Below are positions 1 through 5,947 of a stretch of 6,240 bases of DNA, in pieces. Position numbers and translations under genes: made by a program. Position 1 is the first letter of the stretch, and every line of letters starts with the position of its first letter. Under the pieces are notes generated by a model that was not told the origin of the DNA, did not search any database, and worked only from the letters and a program-made list of their open reading frames with translations. Source of the DNA: Comamonadaceae bacterium (GTDB lineage Bacteria; Pseudomonadota; Gammaproteobacteria; Burkholderiales; Burkholderiaceae_C); NCBI GenBank assembly GCA_024642025.1, contig JAHEBY010000163.1, positions 1-6,240 of the forward strand, written 5' to 3'.

Positions 1-115
1 GGGCTTGAGCCATCGGTTCGAGATCAAGTGCATCCCGTGCCAGCAAAGCACCTGAAACGCTGGAGATGTGGGCTTCCATGCGCACCAACGCCTCATTCAT
101 AGAAGGTAATGCCAT
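1..115 (-). CDS. flgN: Probable FlgN flagellar export chaperone, N-terminal fragment
   Basis: The first 38 codons of a minus-strand gene that runs off the left edge of the window. The visible protein begins MALPSMNEAL and continues as an amphipathic helix ending in ALLARDALDLEPMAQA. This is the pattern of the FlgN family, where a short helix is followed by a 'LL..RD...L' segment. FlgN is a cytosolic chaperone that keeps the hook-filament junction proteins FlgK and FlgL export-competent. The gene starts 23 nt after the flgM stop, the usual flgM-flgN order, so it is probably co-transcribed from the sigma-28 promoter before flgM. No good Shine-Dalgarno sequence precedes the ATG at 115, and an in-frame ATG at codon 6 (position 100) is an alternative start, so translation may be coupled to flgM. 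The assignment rests mainly on context plus the short helix pattern. Only the N-terminal quarter or so is visible. Confidence 0.6.
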   Translation of the reverse strand, partial: MALPSMNEALVRMEAHISSVSGALLARDALDLEPMAQA

Positions 116-138
116 CTTGAAACCCGAGAGTGATGCGC

Positions 139-459
139 TCAATTGCGCGGACGATCCAGCATTTCCTGAGCGTTGGCCAACAGCTTATCCGCGATTGCTT
201 CGGCATTGACCTTGAAAGTGCCTTGCTCAATTGCAGATCGCACCGCATTGACTTTTTCCATGTCGACCTCCGCAGTACTGCTTTTAACAACCTGATCCAG
301 CGATCGGGCCGCCGTTGACACGGTCACAGCTACACCTGAGGGATTCGCACCTTGAGTTGCCGCTGCCGTTCCGCTGCCAGACTGCGCGATTTTGGTCGAC
401 GCGGGGGACGTCTGCGCAGCACCGGAAATCGGGATATCTGTAGATTGACCTATCTTCAT
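139..459 (-). CDS. flgM: FlgM, negative regulator of flagellin synthesis (anti-sigma-28 factor)
   Basis: A 106-residue protein starting MKIGQSTD, close to the roughly 97 residues of Salmonella FlgM. Residues 1 to about 60 are low-complexity and rich in Ala, Ser, Thr and Gly, as expected of the disordered, exportable N-terminal half. The C-terminal half (about 64-101) has the family's sigma-28-binding helices, with VDMEKVNAVRSAIEQGTF followed by VNAEAIADKLL. FlgM binds FliA (sigma-28) in the cytosol and is secreted through the completed hook-basal body, which releases late gene expression. Two adjacent ATGs occur, at 462 and 459. A GGAG lies 3 nt before the first and 6 nt before the second. 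I chose the second because it gives the better spacing and the family-typical MKIG start. The upstream in-frame TTG at 471 is unlikely because it precedes the GGAG. The gene has its own sigma-28 promoter at 502-528, and flgN follows after 23 nt. Confidence 0.93.
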   Translation of the reverse strand: MKIGQSTDIPISGAAQTSPASTKIAQSGSGTAAATQGANPSGVAVTVSTAARSLDQVVKSSTAEVDMEKVNAVRSAIEQGTFKVNAEAIADKLLANAQEMLDRPRN

Positions 460-462
460 CAT

Positions 463-469
463 GTTCTCC
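463..469 (-). promoter_or_regulatory. Shine-Dalgarno sequence deciding the flgM start
   Basis: On the minus strand a GGAG (complement of 466-469) sits 3 nt before the ATG at 462 and 6 nt before the ATG at 459. The wider spacing favours the second ATG, and it excludes the TTG at 471 as the start. Confidence 0.6.
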
Positions 470-501
470 AAAACTACCTGATATGTAGTCCAGTACGAGT
501 A

Positions 502-528
502 CTATCGGCCGCAGGTATGGGGACTTTA
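502..528 (-). promoter_or_regulatory. Sigma-28 (FliA) promoter for flgM-flgN
   Basis: Read on the minus strand, the sequence is TAAAGTCC, an 11-nt spacer, then GCCGATAG. The enterobacterial sigma-28 consensus is TAAAGTTT-N11-GCCGATAA, so 13 of 16 consensus bases match with exact spacing. The expected transcription start is around position 495, giving a leader of about 35 nt before the flgM ATG at 459. The site lies wholly in the gap between the flgA stop and flgM. FlgM inhibits the sigma factor that would read this promoter, so this is an autoregulatory loop, as known for flgM in Salmonella. Confidence 0.88.
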
Positions 529-555
529 GTACTTTTCTCAGTTATTTGAAAATTC

Positions 556-1296
556 CTAAATATCAACCTTTACGGTCCTGCTATCCAAAACCACGCCAGT
601 CATCACGCGGCCATTGTCCATTCTCACTCGGGCTGGTTGGCCTACAAATCCCCCGGAGAGTGCCTGGCCGTCTGAGCTAATCTGAAACCCCACGCCGCTT
701 GCCACCACTCTAATCTGTGCTCCAGCCTGAAATACCTGTGCTGGACGGAACATACCTTGTCGCAAGGCCTGACCAGGCATTAGCGAACGCGTAACAATCT
801 GCCCAACCCAAAGGGCGGGGTCAGCGACGATAGAAGCTGGCTGCTCGGCCCAATCCACTTCCGCTTCCATCAGATCGTCCAGGGTCAAAGTCGTTCCTAA
901 AGGAATGCTGCCTCTGGCAACCCACGCCGAACCCATGGCCTTAACGGTCACGGGCAAAAATACACTCCATTTTGCAATCCCGTCAGTGCATCGAATGCCC
1001 ATACGCGTCCGACCCCACAGACGGGTGCCGGGAGGTAGAAATGGTTCAATTCGCCCACACGGATCGAGTTTTAGCCGACCATCCAAAGCACCCAGCATGA
1101 CCTCCATCTTCAGGGGGCCTAATTCAGCAAAGCGGCTCGCCTGCACCGTTTCGTCCAGCCAGCGTTGGGTATTGGTGAGCAGATCCCCTGCGGGCGCGAT
1201 TGTTTGCGCCTGCGCACCCTGCGCAATACCGATTGCCACCAGTACCGCGCAGATCTTGCGGCCCAGCGAACCATGGTCGATTTCAAATTTCTTCAT
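556..1296 (-). CDS. flgA: FlgA, flagellar P-ring assembly chaperone (periplasmic)
   Basis: A 246-residue protein from the chosen start; Salmonella FlgA has about 219. FlgA is secreted by Sec and helps FlgI assemble into the P-ring around the rod. Residues 1-30 form a signal peptide: basic N-region (KK, RK), hydrophobic core ICAVLVAIGIA, and an AQA|Q cleavage site after residue 30. The N-terminal domain contains the family segment LDPCGRIEPFLPPGTRLWGR and a second Cys (C80 and C103), which could form a periplasmic disulfide. From about residue 125 comes the SAF-like/ChapFlgA part: GSIPLGTTLTLDDLMEAEVD, then GQIVTRSLMPGQALR, then DGQALSGGFVGQPARVRMDN, ending in VVLDSRTVKVDI. The start is uncertain. 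The frame is open upstream to 1566, with ATGs at 1308 (adding MAGG) and 1455. I chose 1296 because it gives a normal signal peptide, but the only purine-rich stretch is too close (GGTGGA abutting the ATG). The gene diverges from flgB. Confidence 0.93.
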   Translation of the reverse strand: MKKFEIDHGSLGRKICAVLVAIGIAQGAQAQTIAPAGDLLTNTQRWLDETVQASRFAELGPLKMEVMLGALDGRLKLDPCGRIEPFLPPGTRLWGRTRMGIRCTDGIAKWSVFLPVTVKAMGSAWVARGSIPLGTTLTLDDLMEAEVDWAEQPASIVADPALWVGQIVTRSLMPGQALRQGMFRPAQVFQAGAQIRVVASGVGFQISSDGQALSGGFVGQPARVRMDNGRVMTGVVLDSRTVKVDI

Positions 1297-1397
1297 TCCA
1301 CCAGCCATTTCAGCGTCAGATTTAACAGAGGACCCTGACTCTCGAGCACACAAGGTCCACGAAACGACTATATGCAGACACCAGTTCCATAAACGAC

Positions 1398-1424
1398 TCA
1401 AGTAAAGGCAAAACCTGCCGTTAT
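1398..1424 (+). promoter_or_regulatory. Candidate sigma-28-like promoter upstream of flgB
   Basis: The sequence is TCAAGTAA, an 11-nt spacer, then GCCGTTAT, compared with TAAAGTTT-N11-GCCGATAA. The spacing is exact and 11 of 16 bases match, including the GCCG core. Transcription would start near 1431, giving a leader of about 90 nt before flgB. The match is clearly weaker than the flgM promoter, and rod/hook operons are normally read earlier than sigma-28 genes, so it may be fortuitous or a secondary promoter. Confidence 0.3.
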
Positions 1425-1509
1425 TCAAGGTATCAATAGTTAAAGGTTTTTCCATAATTGATTTACGCAGACGCCCCGAGGTATCGCCGGGAAGTCTGAA
1501 ACCAAGAGT

Positions 1510-1516
1510 GGAGGAG
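1510..1516 (+). promoter_or_regulatory. Strong Shine-Dalgarno sequence of flgB
   Basis: GGAGGAG, 4 nt before the ATG at 1521. It is the strongest ribosome-binding site in the window, as expected for the first gene of the operon, and it fixes the flgB start. Confidence 0.8.
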
Positions 1517-1520
1517 TTCG

Positions 1521-1940
1521 ATGCTTGCAAATCTAACCAGCGGACTGGATTTTCAATCCAAAGCACTGGTGCTGCGCGCCGAACGCCAACGGGCTATTGC
1601 CAGCAACATCGCCAATGCGGACACCCCTGGGTACGTCGCGCGGGATTTTGACTTCAAGGCCGCCATGGCTGATGCAAATACAGCTGTTGGCCGTCAGGTC
1701 GAGCTGAGCTCCCCGAACCATCCTGCCCACATTGCCATTCCCGGCAACCTTTCTGATTCCGCGGCCAGTCGGGCCCAATTAGGTTATACGGTTCAGACTC
1801 AGCCCAGCATGGATGGCAACAGTGTCGACCTTGACCGTGAACGGGCAAATTTTGCTGACAACGCCGTTCGCTACGAAGCCACCCTACGCTTCATTAACGG
1901 CCAGTCCAAAACAATCTTGAGCGCCATTCAGGGGCAATAG
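1521..1940 (+). CDS. flgB: FlgB, flagellar proximal rod protein
   Basis: 139 residues, nearly the same as Salmonella FlgB (138). It is exported by the flagellar type III apparatus and is one of the first rod subunits, joining the rod to the MS-ring/FliE. The N-terminal helix (about 8-30) leads into the rod-family signature SNIANADTPGY (28-38), followed by ARDFDF. The C-terminal end, DLDRERANFADNAVRYEATLRFINGQ, is the FlgB form of the terminal coiled-coil D0 helix. There is no signal peptide and no Cys, as expected for an axial protein. It is the first gene of the rightward operon; flgC follows after 29 nt. Confidence 0.97.
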   Translation: MLANLTSGLDFQSKALVLRAERQRAIASNIANADTPGYVARDFDFKAAMADANTAVGRQVELSSPNHPAHIAIPGNLSDSAASRAQLGYTVQTQPSMDGNSVDLDRERANFADNAVRYEATLRFINGQSKTILSAIQGQ

Positions 1941-1956
1941 CAATTTATTTGTCCTC

Positions 1957-1963
1957 AAAGGAA
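1957..1963 (+). promoter_or_regulatory. Shine-Dalgarno sequence of flgC
   Basis: AAAGGAA, 6 nt before the ATG at 1970. It supports the MSMF start over the internal Met at codon 3. Confidence 0.65.
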
Positions 1964-1969
1964 TAGCCC

Positions 1970-2374
1970 ATGTCAATGTTTTCCATTTTTGGTGTGTCCG
2001 GAAGCGCAATCAGTGCCCAATCACAACGGCTCAACGTGGTTGCAAGCAATCTGGCCAATGCTGACGCCGTAGCTGGTCCTGACGGTAAGGGATACAGAGG
2101 GCGGCAAGTCGTATTTGAAACGGTGCCCATGGGCGCCGACGCCTCATCTGGCGTTAGGGTCAGTTCGGTTCAGGAAAGCAACGAGCCTCTGCGACGGGTA
2201 CATAACCCCAGCCACCCATCCGCTGATGCCGAAGGCTATGTCACGCAATCCAATGTTAATCCGGTTGAGGAAATGGTCAACATGATTTCAGCCTCGCGCT
2301 CGTATCAGAACAACGTCGAAGTCATGAATACAGCCAAAACTCTGCTTCTCAAGACCCTTCAAATGGGTCAGTGA
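1970..2374 (+). CDS. flgC: FlgC, flagellar proximal rod protein
   Basis: 134 residues, the same length as Salmonella FlgC. It is a proximal rod subunit, exported through the flagellar type III system and stacked with FlgB and FlgF. The protein begins MSMFSIFGVSGSAISAQSQR, and the rod signature SNLANAD follows at 26-32. The middle has the small FlgC domain (GKGYRGRQVVFE, then SHPSADAEGYV). The C-terminus carries NPVEEMVNMISASRSYQNNVEVMNTAK, the conserved flg_bbr_C helix that packs in the D0 layer. The start is supported by AAAGGAA 6 nt upstream. The stop is 17 nt before the preferred flgD ATG, so translational coupling is likely. Confidence 0.97.
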   Translation: MSMFSIFGVSGSAISAQSQRLNVVASNLANADAVAGPDGKGYRGRQVVFETVPMGADASSGVRVSSVQESNEPLRRVHNPSHPSADAEGYVTQSNVNPVEEMVNMISASRSYQNNVEVMNTAKTLLLKTLQMGQ

Positions 2375-2380
2375 ATCTTC

Positions 2381-2385
2381 AAGGA
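2381..2385 (+). promoter_or_regulatory. Shine-Dalgarno sequence deciding the flgD start
   Basis: AAGGA, 6 nt before the ATG at 2392 and just after the flgC stop. It lies downstream of the in-frame GTG at 2371, which overlaps the flgC stop, and so argues for ATG 2392 as the true flgD start. Confidence 0.65.
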
Positions 2386-2391
2386 CCTCTC

Positions 2392-3051
2392 ATGCTCTCC
2401 ACCACCCTCAATTCCACAACTGGCACCGCCACACTAGCAGGTACATCAAGCAACAAAGCTTCCGCGACTGATCCAGCTGCGGCACAAGACCGTTTCATGA
2501 AGCTTCTGGTTGCGCAACTAAACAATCAGGATCCCATGAACCCGATGGATAACGCGCAAATGACGAGTCAGATTGCACAGATCAATACGGTGACCGGCAT
2601 CCAGCAAGTCAATGACACCCTAAAGAGCATGGCCGATCAGTTCACTTCTTTGCAGGTTTTGCAAGGATCATCTTTGGTGGGTCACGATGTGTTGGTGGGT
2701 GGCGCCACGCTGACCACGATTGATGGAGTTTCCAGGGGCGCACTTGAACTGGCGGGCAAAGCCGACAACGCGCGGGTGGAAATACTAACTCCTGGCGGGC
2801 AGATTCTCGACACGATCAACCTCGGCGCACTGGATGCCGGTCGTCACTCTTTTGAGTGGGATGCCAGCAAGTACCAGGGTGTTGGCGAACCCAGCTTTCG
2901 AGTCGTTGCGACGCAGAGTGGCCAGAGCGTTGACTCAGTATCCCTGATACAGGCCCGCGTTATGTCCGTAGCCAGTGAGGCGGGCGCCATGACCATTCAA
3001 CTCCAGGGTCAAGGCAGCATACCGTATGGCGCCATCAAGGCAATTCTGTAG
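2392..3051 (+). CDS. flgD: FlgD, flagellar hook capping / scaffolding protein
   Basis: 219 residues from the ATG at 2392, near the 232 of Salmonella FlgD. FlgD forms the cap at the growing hook tip under which FlgE subunits fold, and it is replaced once the hook is complete. Residues 1-32 are Ser/Thr/Ala-rich and disordered, as usual for the export region. The hallmark follows: DRFMKLLVAQLNNQDPMNPM (33-52). FMKLL here fits the FxxxΦ 'gate recognition' pattern known for early flagellar export substrates. A Gln/Asn-rich helix region (55-90) comes next. After it is the tudor/FNIII-like C-terminal body with LVGHDVLV, RVEILTPGGQILDTI, GRHSFEWD and a terminal YGAIKAIL. An in-frame GTG at 2371 would add 7 residues but lies before the ribosome-binding site. 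The gap to flgE is 39 nt. Confidence 0.96.
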   Translation: MLSTTLNSTTGTATLAGTSSNKASATDPAAAQDRFMKLLVAQLNNQDPMNPMDNAQMTSQIAQINTVTGIQQVNDTLKSMADQFTSLQVLQGSSLVGHDVLVGGATLTTIDGVSRGALELAGKADNARVEILTPGGQILDTINLGALDAGRHSFEWDASKYQGVGEPSFRVVATQSGQSVDSVSLIQARVMSVASEAGAMTIQLQGQGSIPYGAIKAIL

Positions 3052-3079
3052 TTTCTGCTTGATTAATAAACAATTCGTT

Positions 3080-3085
3080 AAGGAA
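3080..3085 (+). promoter_or_regulatory. Shine-Dalgarno sequence of flgE
   Basis: AAGGAA, 5 nt before the ATG at 3091, in an AT-rich leader (3061-3090). This should be an efficient start, in keeping with the roughly 130 hook subunits needed per flagellum. Confidence 0.7.
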
Positions 3086-3090
3086 AAAGC

Positions 3091-4305
3091 ATGTCATTCC
3101 AAACCGGTCTTTCAGGACTCAGCGCTGCCAGCCGCAACCTGGACGTCATTGGCAACAATATTGCCAACGCAAATACAGTCGGAATGAAATCTTCCCGCGC
3201 AGAGTTTGCCAGCATCGTGGCGTCCTCTATCGGGGCAGGCGGCGGCAACTCCAATGGCATCGGAGTAGATATAGCCACCGTATCCCAGACGTTTTCTCAA
3301 GGCAACATCAACATTACCGGCAACGACCTGGATGTAGCCATTAACGGTAGCGGCTTCTTCCAGCTGAAGAACCCCGACGGATCAGCCGCCTATTCCCGAT
3401 CCGGCGAATTCAAGCTGGATCAGTTGGGGAACATTGTTACCAACGGTGGCGCGAATGTGCTGGGCTATCCGACCGACACAAAGGGCAACCCGACCAGTAC
3501 GACCCTGCAGGCACTCAAGCTGCCCACAACGGCGCCAATTGGTGCCCAGCAGACGGCAAACATGACGGCAGAATTTAACCTGGATGCCCGTGCTCCGGTC
3601 TGGAATGCCGTCACACCCAATACGCCGCTAACAACCTATGGCACCTCGTTGACCACGTTTGATGCGCAAGGCGTCGCGATACCGACCTCGATCTACATGC
3701 AAAAGACGGCGGGCGATACCTGGAACCTGTTCACCGACCCAACCTCCGCAGCGACGGCAGCCTCATCGTCAGTTGGAACATTGACGTTCGGCACCAATGG
3801 CTTGTTGACAAGTGCAGGTACAGCGACCCTGAACGTCACATCACCCAACGCGGCAATTGGCGCCTTTCCAGTGTCCGTCGACGTCTCCAAAGTGACGCAA
3901 TATGGCGCATCGTTTGGCGTGTCGAATCTGACCCAGGATGGTTACGCGCCGGGCGAATTGACAGGGCTGAAGATTGGTGAAGATGGGGTCATTACGGCCC
4001 GGTACTCGAACGGCGTGACACAAGCCACTGGCCAGATGGCGCTGGCGAATTTTCGGAATGTACAGGGCCTGTCACCGACAGGGGCAGGGAGCTGGGTCGA
4101 GACCTATGCCTCCGGCCAACCCGTCCAGGGCGCGCCTGGGCAAGGCAAGTTAGGCGCCCTGCGCTCTGGAGCGCTCGAAGAGTCCAATGTAGATCTGACA
4201 GCCGAGCTCGTCAACATGATGACAGCGCAACGCGCCTATCAGGCCAACGCCCAAACCATCAAGACGCAGGATCAGGTTCTTTCAAGTCTGGTGAACCTGC
4301 GCTAG
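3091..4305 (+). CDS. flgE: FlgE, flagellar hook protein
   Basis: 404 residues, almost identical in length to Salmonella FlgE (403). It is the subunit of the curved hook that acts as a universal joint outside the cell, and it is exported by the flagellar type III system. The N-terminal D0 helix (1-35) carries SFQTGLSGLSAASRNLDVIG and NNIANANTVG. The strand region TFSQGNINITGNDLDVAING (67-86) leads to SGFFQL in the conserved D0/D1 core shared with FlgF and FlgG. Residues about 145-290 form the variable D1/D2 region, rich in Thr, Ala and Ser, which differs most between species. The C-terminus is highly typical: SNVDLTAELVNMM then TAQRAYQANAQTIKTQDQVL. There is no Cys, so Cys-dependent lysinoalanine cross-linking as in spirochete hooks is not possible. 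flgF starts 35 nt downstream. Confidence 0.98.
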   Translation: MSFQTGLSGLSAASRNLDVIGNNIANANTVGMKSSRAEFASIVASSIGAGGGNSNGIGVDIATVSQTFSQGNINITGNDLDVAINGSGFFQLKNPDGSAAYSRSGEFKLDQLGNIVTNGGANVLGYPTDTKGNPTSTTLQALKLPTTAPIGAQQTANMTAEFNLDARAPVWNAVTPNTPLTTYGTSLTTFDAQGVAIPTSIYMQKTAGDTWNLFTDPTSAATAASSSVGTLTFGTNGLLTSAGTATLNVTSPNAAIGAFPVSVDVSKVTQYGASFGVSNLTQDGYAPGELTGLKIGEDGVITARYSNGVTQATGQMALANFRNVQGLSPTGAGSWVETYASGQPVQGAPGQGKLGALRSGALEESNVDLTAELVNMMTAQRAYQANAQTIKTQDQVLSSLVNLR

Positions 4306-4340
4306 TCGTGCGCTGATTTTTTGACCACTTAGGTAAAGCC

Positions 4341-5081
4341 ATGGATCGCCTGATATATACCGCGATGACCGGTGCCAATGCCGCGCAACACCGTCAATCT
4401 GTACTGGCCAACAATCTCGCCAACGCATCGACCAATGGATTTCGCGCTGAGTTGTCCACTTTCAGGGCGGTTCCATTGCGAGGAGACGGCACGAGCACCC
4501 GCGTGTTTGCACTGGAGGCAACGGCGGGGCATTTGAACACGCCGGGCTCTGCGCAACGTACGGGCCGCGACATGGACGCAATGGCCGAAGGCAATGCGTG
4601 GTTTGCCGTCCAGGGACTTGATGGCACCGAGACATATACCCGAAATGGCGCCTTCGAGGTATCTCCTGACGGAACCCTGATGACTTCCAACGGGATGACC
4701 GTCTATTCAGACGGCGGTGCTCCCATTGCTGTACCGCCAGGTTCGAATGTATCCATCGGTAACGACGGCAGCCTGACTGCCAAGGTCGGCAACCAACCCG
4801 CCAACGCCATTGGCCGATTGAAATTGGCGACTCCGACAGCGGACGACCCGCTCAAGCGTGGCGAAGATGGGCTATTTCGCACCACTTCTGGTGACCCACT
4901 CCCGAACGACACCAGCGCCCGAGTGCGGGTGGGCGTACTCGAAGGTTCCAACGTGAGCCCGATCGAGACCATGGTCGGCATGATTCAAACCGCCCGGCAA
5001 TTCGAAGTGCAAATGAAGTTGCTTCAATCGGCCGAATCCAATGACAAATCCGCAGGACAGCTGTTGGGCCTGCAAGGCTGA
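4341..5081 (+). CDS. flgF: FlgF, flagellar proximal rod protein
   Basis: 246 residues, close to the 251 of Salmonella FlgF. It is a rod subunit between FlgB/FlgC and the distal rod FlgG. The start MDRLIYTAMTGANAAQHRQS is the classic FlgF N-terminus. The signature LANNLANASTNGFRAEL follows (22-38), and the FlgE/F/G-shared core appears as GNAWFAVQG (84-92) and ETYTRNGAFEVSPDG. The N-terminal region between signature and core is shorter than the matching region of FlgG here. This is the normal difference between the two paralogs and separates them. The C-terminal helix has GSNVSPIETMVGMIQTARQF (202-221). The ribosome-binding site is weak: an AGG at 4331-4333, 7 nt before the ATG. flgG begins 54 nt later, the longest gap within the rightward operon. 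Confidence 0.96.
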   Translation: MDRLIYTAMTGANAAQHRQSVLANNLANASTNGFRAELSTFRAVPLRGDGTSTRVFALEATAGHLNTPGSAQRTGRDMDAMAEGNAWFAVQGLDGTETYTRNGAFEVSPDGTLMTSNGMTVYSDGGAPIAVPPGSNVSIGNDGSLTAKVGNQPANAIGRLKLATPTADDPLKRGEDGLFRTTSGDPLPNDTSARVRVGVLEGSNVSPIETMVGMIQTARQFEVQMKLLQSAESNDKSAGQLLGLQG

Positions 5082-5123
5082 TGCAAGGCACGGTCAATAC
5101 GCCAGCGCCACCCTCATCCTCTT

Positions 5124-5131
5124 AAAGGAAG
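5124..5131 (+). promoter_or_regulatory. Shine-Dalgarno sequence of flgG
   Basis: AAAGGAAG, 4 nt before the ATG at 5136. It is much stronger than the flgF site, which fits the greater number of FlgG subunits (about 24) than FlgF subunits in a rod. Confidence 0.7.
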
Positions 5132-5135
5132 AACC

Positions 5136-5918
5136 ATGATCAATTCTCTCTGGATATCAAAAACCGGCATGGAAGCCCAGCAAACCCAGCTGGATGTCAT
5201 TTCCAACAACTTGGCCAACTCTTCGACCACAGGCTTCAAACGTGCGAGCGCCGTTTTTGAAGATTTGATGTACCAGAATCTTCGTCAGGTAGGCTCGAAT
5301 ACGTCGGAGCAATCACAGCTCCCTACCGGGTTACAGCTCGGGCTGGGCGTTCGCACGGTCGCAACCAGCCGGTCCTTTGCGCAAGGCAATCTTCAACAAT
5401 CCGGCAACAAGCTGGATGTGGCGATCCAGGGTAACGGTTTTTTCCAAGTCACGATGCCCGATGGCACCACCAATTACACGCGTGACGGATCATTTCAGGT
5501 GGATGCCCAGGGTCGACTGGTCACCTCTTCGGGGCTGCCCATCGCCAACGGCATCACGATCCCTCCCAACGCAACCAGTGTCGCCATTGCAGCGGATGGA
5601 ACAGTGTCCGCACAGGTGCCGGGCAATACAGCACCGCAAAACGTTGGCACGATCGCTCTGGCGAATTTTGTCAACCCGGCTGGTCTCGATCCTAAAGGAC
5701 AGAACCTGTTCGCCGAAAGCGTAGCCTCAGGGCAACCGAATAGCGGCACGCCAGGCGGCAACGGGCTCGGCTCCTTGATGCAAGGGTTCCTGGAGACATC
5801 AAACGTGAATGTTGTGCAGGAGCTCGTCACGATGATCCAGACCCAGCGCGCCTATGAGATGAATTCCAAAGCGATTCAGACATCCGACCAGATGCTGCAA
5901 AAGCTGGCGCAAATCTGA
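5136..5918 (+). CDS. flgG: FlgG, flagellar distal rod protein
   Basis: 260 residues, exactly the length of Salmonella FlgG. It forms the distal rod that passes through the P- and L-rings and carries the hook. The N-terminus is typical (MINSLWISKTGMEAQQTQLD), then VISNNLANSSTTGFKR (21-36). The FlgG-specific stretch DLMYQNLRQVGSNTSEQSQL (43-62) is present. This insert makes the rod straight and stiff, and the bendable hook protein lacks it. The shared core follows as GNLQQSGNKLDVAIQGNGFF (84-103), and RDGSFQVDAQGRLVTSSG lies in the D1 region. The C-terminal helix carries ETSNVNVVQELVTMIQTQRA then YEMNSKAIQTSDQML. No signal peptide is present, as expected for a type III substrate. flgH follows after 29 nt. 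Confidence 0.98.
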   Translation: MINSLWISKTGMEAQQTQLDVISNNLANSSTTGFKRASAVFEDLMYQNLRQVGSNTSEQSQLPTGLQLGLGVRTVATSRSFAQGNLQQSGNKLDVAIQGNGFFQVTMPDGTTNYTRDGSFQVDAQGRLVTSSGLPIANGITIPPNATSVAIAADGTVSAQVPGNTAPQNVGTIALANFVNPAGLDPKGQNLFAESVASGQPNSGTPGGNGLGSLMQGFLETSNVNVVQELVTMIQTQRAYEMNSKAIQTSDQMLQKLAQI

Positions 5919-5947
5919 TAGCGCGAACCATCAAGTCAAAAGACATC

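Larger units (their letters stand above)
1309..1520. promoter_or_regulatory. Divergent flgA / flgB intergenic region
   Basis: This stretch of about 210 bp is the only sizeable non-coding DNA in the window and should hold the promoters of both flgA (leftward) and the flgB operon (rightward). Its centre (about 1380-1470) is AT-rich compared with the flanking genes. No strong consensus promoter is visible on either strand. There is a sigma-28-like candidate for flgB at 1398-1424. A weak sigma-70-like pair for flgA lies on the minus strand (TTGAAT at 1423-1428, TTTACT at 1401-1406, 16-nt spacer). A poor FlhDC-box-like arrangement lies at 1380-1422. In related bacteria this region is usually a class II, master-regulator-dependent divergent promoter; that applies here only by analogy. 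The flgA frame stays open across the region on the minus strand, which is probably chance. Confidence 0.6.

Noticed and set aside
93..290. Minus-strand open frame of 65 codons overlapping flgM and flgN.
   Set aside because: It is in a different frame from both flgM and flgN and resembles no known family; the flgM frame is strongly supported by its sigma-28-binding region and promoter.
905..1405. Plus-strand open frame of 166 codons opposite flgA.
   Set aside because: Its translation is low-complexity and rich in Pro, Ser and Arg, typical of an antisense frame, whereas the minus-strand frame gives a clear FlgA with a signal peptide.
2371..2391. GTG at 2371, overlapping the flgC stop, as a start for flgD.
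   Set aside because: A Shine-Dalgarno sequence (AAGGA) lies downstream of it and is well spaced for the ATG at 2392, and the seven added residues match nothing typical of FlgD.
4299..4322. Possible terminator or attenuator after flgE: GCGC repeated around a 7-nt loop, then a run of six T.
   Set aside because: The stem is only 4 bp, overlaps the end of flgE, and two bases other than T separate it from the T-run. It is too weak to call a terminator, and the downstream genes belong to the same assembly pathway.
4394..4690. Open frame of 98 codons on the minus strand inside flgF.
   Set aside because: It lies wholly within a confidently assigned flgF, and its translation resembles no family I recognise. 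It is a shadow frame, as are the other antisense frames in flgC, flgE, flgF and flgG.
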